Source: Blastocatellia bacterium
GTDB taxonomy: Bacteria > Acidobacteriota > Blastocatellia > Chloracidobacteriales > JADJPF01
NCBI GenBank assembly: GCA_023265235.1
Contig: JAHFUF010000394.1
Location: 1-5,507, forward strand
Direction of reading: 5' to 3'
DNA length: 5,507 nt
The translations under genes were made by a program, and so were the position numbers. Under the pieces are notes generated by a model. That model searched no databases, was not told the origin of the DNA, and saw only the letters and a list, made by a program, of their open reading frames with translations. Position 1 is the stretch's first letter; every line of letters begins with the position of its first letter. Below are positions 1-5,279 of this stretch, in pieces.

Positions 1-1
1 T

Positions 2-859
2 ATTGCAAAAGAGCAATTGCTTAATCAGGAACAAACAGAAATAAGTTTAGGTGGGGAAATTGATGAGCTTTATACTAACTTAGAAAAATCTCAAGCTTTG
101 GCTCATCACTACAAAACCATAGTAGAAAAACAACAAATACTTTTAGCAAGTAATTTAATCCCACAGCTAGTAGTAGAGAAAGCAAACCTTGACTACCAAG
201 TTGCATTAAAAAAGCAACAAGAAGTACAGACAAAACTAGCTACAGCTATTCTTAACCACAAACGTTTTACAAATCAAATTATTACTAAAAGAGATGTAAT
301 GGATAATAAGTTGATTGCAGCAAAAGCTAGGCTAGCTAAATTAACTTCTGATTTTCAGCAATTAATTGAAAATATTAAAGATACAAACCTAGAGTATCAA
401 CTCTTACGCAAACAGCAACAGCAATTTCAAATTAAATCGCCTTGTAATGGAGTTATACAAGCGGATAAGTTAATGCAAAACTTAGCACAACCGATTAAAC
501 CAGGCTCTTTGTTGTGTACAATAGTTGATAGTTCTGAACTGAGAGTAGAAATAGAAGTACCAGAATGGCAAATTACTAAGGTAATTCCTGGGCAAATTGT
601 TCGTTTAAGCCTAAAAGATAAAGATTGGGATAGCCATCAATTTTTAGTTAAAATACAGGCTATTAGTAACGAAGCTATTGTTAAACCAAATAACCACCGT
701 GTTTATTTAGTTTATGCCAATATAGATAATAAAAATAATTTGTTAAAAGATGGGTTATCAGCTATTGCCCATATTGATTTTAGCTCTAACAGAGGGTTTA
801 CTCTTGTCTTTAATAAATTTAAATATCTCTCGGATTATCCTACTTGGTGGCCAAATTAA
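2..859 (+). CDS. HlyD-family periplasmic adaptor (membrane-fusion) protein, 5'-truncated
   Basis: This is the C-terminal 285 residues of a protein whose frame is open to the left edge, so the true start is outside the window; the TTG at 17 is only an internal codon. Residues about 18-140 form a long, Gln/Lys/Leu-rich alpha-helical coiled-coil hairpin. A segment like the hairpin tip (LLASNLIPQLVVEKANLDY) lies near residues 47-65. Next comes the second half of a lipoyl-like domain (IKSPCNGVI, then KPGSLLCTIVD, about 144-176), and then a beta-barrel-like region (VEIEVPEWQITKVIPGQIVRL onward). In this family the adaptor links an inner-membrane transporter, often an ABC exporter, to an outer-membrane channel. 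The missing N-terminus should hold the membrane anchor and first lipoyl half. No transporter partner is visible, so the substrate is unknown. It converges with the downstream regulator and has no evident link to the flagellar genes. The family call is firm; the specific role is not. Confidence 0.85.
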   Translation: MAKEQLLNQEQTEISLGGEIDELYTNLEKSQALAHHYKTIVEKQQILLASNLIPQLVVEKANLDYQVALKKQQEVQTKLATAILNHKRFTNQIITKRDVMDNKLIAAKARLAKLTSDFQQLIENIKDTNLEYQLLRKQQQQFQIKSPCNGVIQADKLMQNLAQPIKPGSLLCTIVDSSELRVEIEVPEWQITKVIPGQIVRLSLKDKDWDSHQFLVKIQAISNEAIVKPNNHRVYLVYANIDNKNNLLKDGLSAIAHIDFSSNRGFTLVFNKFKYLSDYPTWWPN

Positions 860-866
860 ATGCTTA

Positions 867-912
867 GTCGCTTTAGCGACGTTTGATAATAGCCCAGTCC
901 TTTAGGGCTGGG
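867..912. repeat. Double-hairpin REP-like element between convergent genes
   Basis: Two perfect stem-loops lie 12 bp apart. The first is GTCGC-TTTA-GCGAC (867-880). The second is CCCAGTCC-TTTA-GGGCTGGG (893-912), with eight pairs including one G-T. Both have the same TTTA loop, and the G+C content stands out from the surrounding A+T-rich DNA. Paired short palindromes like this, in the gap between the 3' ends of convergent genes, are typical of REP/BIME-type repeats. The stems could also act as a bidirectional transcription terminator for the adaptor gene and the regulator gene, although neither side has a strong T-run. Immediately downstream, 910-931 has a degenerate 7-8 bp tandem pattern (GGGAATG, GGGAACTA, AGAACTG). 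Only one copy is visible here, so dispersal in the genome is inferred. Confidence 0.6.
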
Positions 913-944
913 AATGGGGAACTAAGAACTGGAAACGAGAGAGC

Positions 945-2336
945 TTAACATGCAATTTCATCTAAGGCTGTAACACCTAAGCGTTTTAATTTTTCAACAA
1001 AAGTAGTACGTTTCATATTAAGTAATTTAGCTGCTTGCATTTTATTACCACCTGTTTTTCTTAATGTTTGGCAAAGTAAGTCTTTTTCTACTTCTGTTAC
1101 TACTGTGTCAAAATCTATTGTTTGTGAGATTGGTTTTTTTATAGCATTAGTGCTTAGGCTAGGATCATTTACAGCAACAAAGCTTTGTATTTCTTTTGGA
1201 AGATCTTTAGCTGTAATAGTTTTATTTTCACAACTTAAAATAGCGCAACGTTCCATAACATTCTGTAATTGACGAATGTTACCAGGCCAATTGTAGAAGT
1301 TTAGTAGGTGTTCTGCTTCAGAGTCCAAAGTTTTTGTTGGTAGGCCATTACTACCACAAAAACGTGCTAAAAAGTATTCTGCTAGTTCAGCAATATCTTG
1401 AGTACGTTCACGTAAAGGGGGTAATTCTATATTAATTACATTAAGCCTATAATAAAGATCTGGGCGGAAACTTCCTTCCTGCAAGCGTTTTTCTAGGTTA
1501 GCACTAGTAGCTGCAACAATACGTATATCAACTTCAATACTACGAGATGCTCCTAGTTTTTCAAATTTACGTTCCTGTAAAACTCTTAATAACTTAGATT
1601 GTAGTGAAAGATTCATATCACCAATTTCATCTAAAAATAATGTTCCTCCATTAGCTTGTTCAAAACGACCGTCACGCGAGTTTTGTGCACCAGTAAAAGC
1701 TCCTTTTACATGACCAAAAAGCTCGTCTTCTAAAAGTTGCTCAGGAATTGCAGCACAATTTATTGCTACAAAAGGTTGTTTAGCACGAGGACTTTGGCGG
1801 TGGATATTTTGAGCTACTAATTCTTTTCCTGTTCCTGTTTCTCCTGTAATTAGTACACTACTATTAAAAGGAGCAATAGTTTTTACTTGTTTAGATACTT
1901 CTTGCATTGGGACTGAGGTGCCTACCATATTATAAGCAAAGGTTTCTTTAGGTAGAGTGGTTTTTTTAGATTGTAGGCTACGATTAGCAGATAGGGTTAA
2001 TAGGTTTAGGAATTTATCTAAGTCAAAAGGTTTTAGTAAAAAGTCGCTAGCACCTCGTTTCATTGCTTCTACAGCTAAGTCTATTTGGTTGTTTGCAGAA
2101 ATAGATATAATAGTAATACCTGGGCATAAATTGAGCATATGAGGAATTAAGTCTAAACCAGACATTCTTGGCAAATTAACATCCAAAATGGCAATACTAA
2201 AAGAAGTTTGACTAATACGAGCCAATGCTTCTTCAGCACTGCTAACAGCTTCTGCTTCATAAAGATCCATTACTGAAATTAGTAATAATTCTTGTAAGTG
2301 GAGATCATCTTCAACAAATAAAACCTTAGTCTTCAT
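945..2336 (-). CDS. Sigma-54-dependent response regulator, NtrC family with FleQ-like HTH (candidate flagellar activator)
   Basis: This 463-residue protein is full length for the family. Residues 1-118 are a REC domain with the acidic pocket E9/D10/D11, phospho-acceptor D52 (AILDVNLPRMSG), switch Ser80 and Lys102 (LLKPF). Residues 137-365 are the sigma-54 AAA+ domain, with Walker A GETGTGKE (165-172), the sigma-54-contacting GAFTGA loop (212-217), Walker B GTLFLDEIGD (231-240), RPDLYYRL (291-298) and sensor II NWPGNIRQLQN (349-359). A Fis-type HTH follows at about 415-455. Its recognition helix, AAKLLNMKRTTFVEKLKRLG, resembles FleQ (RTTLVEK) more than NtrC, as recalled without alignment. All catalytic residues seem intact, so it should activate sigma-54 promoters after phosphorylation. 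The start is supported by AAGGAG (complement of 2342-2347) five bases before ATG. It is divergent from flgM, which carries a sigma-54 promoter candidate. No cognate kinase is visible. AtoC/ZraR-like naming is the alternative. Confidence 0.93.
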   Translation of the reverse strand: MKTKVLFVEDDLHLQELLLISVMDLYEAEAVSSAEEALARISQTSFSIAILDVNLPRMSGLDLIPHMLNLCPGITIISISANNQIDLAVEAMKRGASDFLLKPFDLDKFLNLLTLSANRSLQSKKTTLPKETFAYNMVGTSVPMQEVSKQVKTIAPFNSSVLITGETGTGKELVAQNIHRQSPRAKQPFVAINCAAIPEQLLEDELFGHVKGAFTGAQNSRDGRFEQANGGTLFLDEIGDMNLSLQSKLLRVLQERKFEKLGASRSIEVDIRIVAATSANLEKRLQEGSFRPDLYYRLNVINIELPPLRERTQDIAELAEYFLARFCGSNGLPTKTLDSEAEHLLNFYNWPGNIRQLQNVMERCAILSCENKTITAKDLPKEIQSFVAVNDPSLSTNAIKKPISQTIDFDTVVTEVEKDLLCQTLRKTGGNKMQAAKLLNMKRTTFVEKLKRLGVTALDEIAC

Positions 2337-2410
2337 ACTTGCTCCTTAAACCTAAAAACTCGTAATCTTTTTGTTTGCTAATATGCAACCATTGTTCCTA
2401 TTTAGCTTAT

Positions 2411-2489
2411 TTAATGTTTCATTAATGTTTATTTAATACCTTAATTAATATTTAATTAATACTTTAATTAATGTTTCATTAATTATATA
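2411..2489. repeat. Seven-unit 11-12 bp TTAAT direct-repeat array
   Basis: TTAAT recurs at 2411, 2422, 2433, 2445, 2456, 2468 and 2479, that is at steps of 11, 11, 12, 11, 12 and 11 bp. Individual units include TTAATGTTTCA, TTAATGTTTAT, TTAATACCTTAA, TTAATATTTAA and TTAATACTTTAA. The 16-mer TTAATGTTTCATTAAT occurs exactly at 2411-2426 and again at 2468-2483; its first 15 bases are a perfect dyad (TTAATG-TTT-CATTAA). The array lies 75-153 bp upstream of the regulator's start codon. Direct repeats on one face of the helix are a known layout for winged-helix regulators such as PhoB/PhoP, and also for bent A+T tracts. Which applies here is unknown. Confidence 0.7.
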
Positions 2490-2697
2490 TTTACTAGTCA
2501 AATATATAGGGCAAATTGACCAGAATTTTGAGGCGTAAGAGCTATCTTATTATTTTTACAATAGGTTTTAGCACAAGAAAAAATCTAACTTGGTAAACAA
2601 AAAATGTATAGTAATGTAAATAACCACTAAAAATTTATGTTCTTATGCTGATTGGAGTGCCTAGTATAGTTGCCATAGGAATAAATTTGCAAGTATG

Positions 2698-2730
2698 TTA
2701 ATGAAAATTTAATGAAAGTTTAACATAAAA
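2698..2730. repeat. Three direct repeats at exact 11-bp spacing, upstream of the flgM promoters
   Basis: The units are TTAATGAAAAT (2698-2708), TTAATGAAAGT (2709-2719) and TTAACATAAAA (2720-2730), with no spacer. The shared TTAATG core also appears in the longer array at 2411-2489. There, the minus strand reads TTAATGAAACA across both dyad copies, which matches these units closely. The array lies about 100-130 bp upstream of the sigma-54 -12 element, a normal distance for an activator site. It is a candidate operator; the binding protein is not known. Confidence 0.55.
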
Positions 2731-2735
2731 ATCAC

Positions 2736-2754
2736 ACTAGTGAAACATACTAGT
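2736..2754. promoter_or_regulatory. Palindromic ACTAGT-N7-ACTAGT site, candidate enhancer
   Basis: Two copies of the self-complementary hexamer ACTAGT are separated by seven bases, giving a 19-bp dyad. This size and symmetry suit a dimeric Fis-type HTH such as that of NtrC-family activators. The dyad centre lies about 110 bp upstream of the start predicted from the sigma-54 promoter candidate at 2828-2843. Two more ACTAGT copies lie in the same gap, at 2493-2498 and 2927-2932. The assignment to the divergent regulator is inference. Confidence 0.35.
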
Positions 2755-2827
2755 TTTGTCTATTTAATAGTTATAAATAAACTTATAGATTAATAAAAAC
2801 TATTTCATTATTAATGCTACAAAGCTT

Positions 2828-2843
2828 AGGCAGCAATTTTGCG
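2828..2843 (+). promoter_or_regulatory. Candidate sigma-54 promoter upstream of flgM
   Basis: AGGCAGCAATTTTGCG has the invariant GG (2829-2830) and GC (2841-2842) separated by exactly ten bases. It also has GGCA at -24 and TTGC at -12, compared with the consensus TGGCACG-N4-TTGCW. The deviations are A for the first T, G for C in the CAC part, and G after TTGC. It is the only well-conserved GG-N10-GC match I found on the plus strand of the gap. The predicted start is near 2854, about 130 bp before the flgM ATG. A sigma-54 activator is encoded divergently next door. Confidence 0.5.
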
Positions 2844-2885
2844 GTTATTTTGTTAAAAAATCAGCAAAGTTTAGGAAAATCTTTC

Positions 2886-2912
2886 TAAAGTCTAGTAGTT
2901 GTTAGCCGATAC
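2886..2912 (+). promoter_or_regulatory. Sigma-28 (FliA) promoter of flgM
   Basis: TAAAGTCT (2886-2893), 11 bases, then GCCGATAC (2905-2912) matches the enterobacterial FliA consensus TAAAGTTT-N11-GCCGATAA at 14 of 16 positions, with exact spacing. Transcription should start near 2919, giving a leader of about 66 bases before the flgM ATG. Control of flgM by sigma-28 is the classic late-flagellar arrangement: active sigma-28 makes more of its own inhibitor and of the junction proteins. Confidence 0.87.
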
Positions 2913-2985
2913 GATTTATAGAGCAAACTAGTTATACAATATATACAATAATAAGAAAGCTTTAACGTTTTCTAAAAGGTGATTT

Positions 2986-3288
2986 ATGAGAATTAATCAA
3001 ATAAATACAAATAATTTAACTGAAAAAATAGATTCGACCAGTAAAGTTAGTACTAGCAGTAAGAAAGCCTCTAGCACTAACACAGAACCAACAATAATTG
3101 CATTTCCAAAAGATTCTATTAATTTTTCTGATGCTACTAAAGAAGTACAAAAATTAACTGAAAAAGCCCTAGAAGCTCCAGATGTTAGACAAGAAAAAGT
3201 AGAAGCTTTGCGCTCAAGAATAGCCTCAGGGACATTTAACCCTAGTGCAGACAGGATTTTAGACGCAATTATTAAAAATGATCGATAG
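2986..3288 (+). CDS. flgM: FlgM, anti-sigma-28 factor
   Basis: This is a 100-residue protein, the usual size. It has a Ser/Thr/Asn/Lys-rich, probably disordered N-terminal half (1-40). The conserved sigma-28-binding C-terminal region starts near residue 45, with APDVRQEKVEALRSRIASG (64-82), TFNPSADRILDAII (83-96) and a short hydrophilic end. FlgM holds FliA inactive until the hook-basal body is complete, and is then secreted through the flagellar export channel. The ATG is preceded by AGGTG (2977-2981) at four bases. The sigma-28 promoter above gives direct support for autoregulation. The flgN-like gene begins nine bases after the stop. The antisense open frame across the same region has no family features and is not a gene. 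Confidence 0.93.
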   Translation: MRINQINTNNLTEKIDSTSKVSTSSKKASSTNTEPTIIAFPKDSINFSDATKEVQKLTEKALEAPDVRQEKVEALRSRIASGTFNPSADRILDAIIKNDR

Positions 3289-3297
3289 TGAGGCACT

Positions 3298-3741
3298 ATG
3301 GAAAAGCTGATTATTCGAGCTACTGAGTTGATGCAAGAATTAGCACAAGCTTATCAAAAGCTTAGCAGTGTTTGCGAGCAGTTGGCCGCAGCATTTATCA
3401 ACGCAAGAGTAGAAGCTATAGAAATGCTAACTCGAATTGGTCAAGCGGAACTTTTGACTATACGTGCCAAATTATCACAAATTACATGGTTACTATCAGC
3501 TTTTACTAATGGGCGTAATAATGGTAATGAGCCTAATTTCTTGGGAGTTAAAGAAAAATCTGCTTTTGAATTAGCTTCTAAAGAATTGGTGTTTGCAGCA
3601 AAGGTTTTTCAACAAGCTTGTGAAAAAACTTCTGTTTTAGCCGTTAATGGCATTGGTTTTGCAACTGTATGTTTTGAATTATATGGTATACAACCAACAA
3701 CTTACCATGCACCTTATTCAATAAGGCGAAATAAACCATGA
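3298..3741 (+). CDS. flgN: FlgN-like flagellar export chaperone
   Basis: This 147-residue, mostly helical, cytosolic-looking protein has no signal peptide. In related genomes FlgN binds the C-termini of FlgK and FlgL and delivers them to the export gate. Here the sequence shows N-terminal amphipathic helices (1-70), a polar Asn/Gly loop (71-80), further helices (86-130) and a C-terminal YGIQPTTYHAPYS segment like the aromatic TY motif that ends FlgN proteins. Sequence identity in this family is low, so position carries much of the call: it lies between flgM and flgK. The start has TGAGG (3289-3293) four bases before ATG, just past the flgM stop. The 3' end overlaps flgK by ATGA. An unrelated small flagellar protein is the alternative. 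Confidence 0.75.
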   Translation: MEKLIIRATELMQELAQAYQKLSSVCEQLAAAFINARVEAIEMLTRIGQAELLTIRAKLSQITWLLSAFTNGRNNGNEPNFLGVKEKSAFELASKELVFAAKVFQQACEKTSVLAVNGIGFATVCFELYGIQPTTYHAPYSIRRNKP

Positions 3742-5123
3742 GTATAAATCTTTCATTTGATATTGGACAAAAAGCATTACGTGCTAATCAGTTAGGGTTA
3801 ACAACCACTGGACAAAATATTGCTAATGTTAATACTCCTGGTTACACTCGTCAAGAAGTAATACTAGCCTCTCTTCCTCCTTCTATTAACCTTCCTTCTG
3901 CTCCAGGTAGTGGGGTTGATGTCATTAAAATAGAAGCGTTTAGGAATGAATTTATTGAGTCACGTTTAAGAACAGAAACTAGTACTAATGGCCGCTTAAC
4001 TGCACAGCAACAAGCATTAACACCTTTAGATGCAGCTTTTAATGACACTGGGACTGGTGGAATTAATTCTTCACTAAACAGTTTTTTTTCTGCCTTTCGT
4101 AATCTGGATGTTAATCCAACTTCTACTGCCCTACGAACTAATGTAGTTGAAAGTGCTAACGCTCTAGGAGCAGCATTTAGCGCTACTCGAAGTCGATTAG
4201 GAGATATTCAAACACAGGCAGACAAATTGCTTCAGGGTAATATTAGTGATGTAAATTCATTAGTAGATAAAATTGCTAAATTAAACACTCAAATTGGTAA
4301 TGGTGAAAATAGTAATGTTAATAACAACGAGCTTGTTGATGAGCGAGGTGGTTTGTTAAATCAGCTATCAGAATATGTTGATATAAACATTACAAAAAAT
4401 GAAGACTCTTCTTTAACAGTTTCTTTGTCTGATGGCCGAGCATTAGTCTTAAATGACCAGGTTTTTCAATTACAAGCAAACTCTACTCCTCCTAATGGGT
4501 TAACTAGTATTACCCTTAATGGACAGCCTGCTATTATTAACAATGGTAGGATAAAAGGGTTATTAGATAGTATTGGGCAAGTTGGGACAAAGATTTCTGA
4601 CCTAGATAACCTAGCAGGAGCAGTAGCAAGTAGAGTAAACACTTTACACCAAACAGGTATAGACCTAAATGGCAATGCTGGAGGAGATTTTTTTGTTTCT
4701 TCTAATGGTAATGCTATTTCTGCTGCTAATTTAAGCGTTTCTTCTTCAATAAAAACAGACCCTCGTCTACTAGCTGCTGCTGAAGCAGGAAAAGGATCAG
4801 GGGATGGAACAAATGCACGTCAAATTGCCAACTTACTTACAGATAATAATACCCAAGTTGGTTCACGTAAAGGTTCATTTAGTAATATTTATGCATCGTT
4901 AGTATCTGAAGCAGGACAAGCATTAAAAACTACACAAGACTCTTTATCAACTCAACAAGCTATTTTGGCTCAAACAAGTGAACAGAGAAACGCTTTTTCA
5001 GGTGTTTCTTTAGATGAGGAAACCGTTAACTTACTTCGTTACCAACGGGCTTTTGAAGCAGCAGCCCGTTTCTTAAAAGTAAGCGATGAAATTACTAAAA
5101 CAATAATTGCTTTAGGAGAATAG
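3738..5123 (+). CDS. flgK: FlgK, hook-filament junction protein 1 (HAP1)
   Basis: This 461-residue protein forms the first junction layer between hook and filament after export through the flagellar channel. The N-terminal D0 helix carries GQKALRANQLGLTTTGQNIANVNTPGYTRQ (10-39 with NIANVNTPGY at 27-36), the signature of rod/hook/HAP proteins. The middle has the FlgK-type segment NNNELVDERGGLLNQLSEYVDI. The end has VSLDEETVNLLRYQRAFEAAARFLKVSDEI, the diagnostic C-terminal D0 helix. It is shorter than the E. coli protein (about 547), mostly because the variable outer domain is reduced. The ATG overlaps the flgN stop (ATGA), which suggests translational coupling; an AAGG lies 11 bases upstream. 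The antisense open frames here are shadows. Confidence 0.97.
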   Translation: MSINLSFDIGQKALRANQLGLTTTGQNIANVNTPGYTRQEVILASLPPSINLPSAPGSGVDVIKIEAFRNEFIESRLRTETSTNGRLTAQQQALTPLDAAFNDTGTGGINSSLNSFFSAFRNLDVNPTSTALRTNVVESANALGAAFSATRSRLGDIQTQADKLLQGNISDVNSLVDKIAKLNTQIGNGENSNVNNNELVDERGGLLNQLSEYVDINITKNEDSSLTVSLSDGRALVLNDQVFQLQANSTPPNGLTSITLNGQPAIINNGRIKGLLDSIGQVGTKISDLDNLAGAVASRVNTLHQTGIDLNGNAGGDFFVSSNGNAISAANLSVSSSIKTDPRLLAAAEAGKGSGDGTNARQIANLLTDNNTQVGSRKGSFSNIYASLVSEAGQALKTTQDSLSTQQAILAQTSEQRNAFSGVSLDEETVNLLRYQRAFEAAARFLKVSDEITKTIIALGE

Positions 5124-5169
5124 AACTAACTCTTATAAAAATAAATCTTAAAACGGTTCTGGATCAACA

Positions 5170-5215
5170 AAGTAATTGATTTTTGAGGACATAAGCCTTC
5201 AAAAGTCAATTATTT
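5170..5215 (+). terminator. Long hairpin between flgK and flgL (attenuator or terminator)
   Basis: The arms 5170-5188 and 5196-5215 pair almost completely. There are about 19 pairs with two G-T pairs, one bulged T (5198 or 5199) and a seven-base loop (ACATAAG). A T-rich stretch follows (TTTTGTTTCTTTT, 5213-5225). It starts 47 bases after the flgK stop and ends 64 bases before the flgL ATG. The stem is long but A+T-rich, so it may be a partial terminator, an mRNA stabiliser or a processing site. No clear sigma-28 or sigma-54 promoter lies between it and flgL, so flgL is likely reached by read-through. Confidence 0.55.
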
Positions 5216-5279
5216 TGTTTCTTTTACTATTTTAGAAGAATTTTTTTATAAGTAATTTATTTAACCACAGGGGGTTATT

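Larger units (their letters stand above)
2337..2985. other. 649-bp divergent regulatory gap between the regulator and flgM
   Basis: I see no credible coding sequence or RNA gene on either strand. The region is very A+T-rich and holds the repeat arrays, palindromes and two promoters listed separately. The regulator-proximal third carries the regulator's ribosome site (2342-2347) and the 11-bp TTAAT array. The middle part (about 2500-2690) is less repetitive and remains unexplained apart from a GTCAA-N14-TTGAC inverted repeat (2497-2520). The flgM-proximal third holds the sigma-54 and sigma-28 promoter candidates. A small tandem TATACAAT pair (2933-2940 and 2942-2949) lies in the predicted flgM leader. 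The length is unusual in a region where neighbouring genes overlap or nearly touch. Confidence 0.8.

Noticed and set aside
1957..2142. Plus-strand 61-codon open frame inside the regulator gene.
   Set aside because: It lies opposite the conserved REC coding sequence and has no ribosome site or recognisable domain.
2376..2391. Minus-strand GG-N10-GC (TGGTTGCATATTAGCA) as a sigma-54 promoter for the regulator gene.
   Set aside because: Spacing fits, but the CAC part of -24 is lost and -12 reads TAGC instead of TTGC; in A+T-rich DNA this is too weak to list as a promoter.
2505..2550. GGGCAAATTGACC ... GAGGCGTAAGAGC, which briefly resembles pieces of a c-di-GMP-I riboswitch.
   Set aside because: The conserved core strings and tetraloop/receptor do not match, and I could not pair the P1 or P2 stems.
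2675..2695. Plus-strand AGGAATAAATTTGCA as another sigma-54 promoter.
   Set aside because: GG and GC are separated by nine bases, not ten; sigma-54 spacing is strict.
2997..3296. Minus-strand 99-codon open frame across flgM.
   Set aside because: It mirrors the flgM coding sequence, has no family features, and is contradicted by the FlgM signature and its promoter on the plus strand.
3851..4675. Minus-strand open frames at 3851-4048 and 4466-4675 within flgK.
   Set aside because: Shadows of a strongly supported gene, with no upstream signals or protein features.
4082..4694. Homopolymer T8 (4082-4089) and T7 (4688-4694) in flgK as phase-variation switches.
   Set aside because: Runs of this length are common in this A+T-rich DNA (similar runs lie in the regulator gene), and both encode conserved-looking Phe residues in an intact frame.
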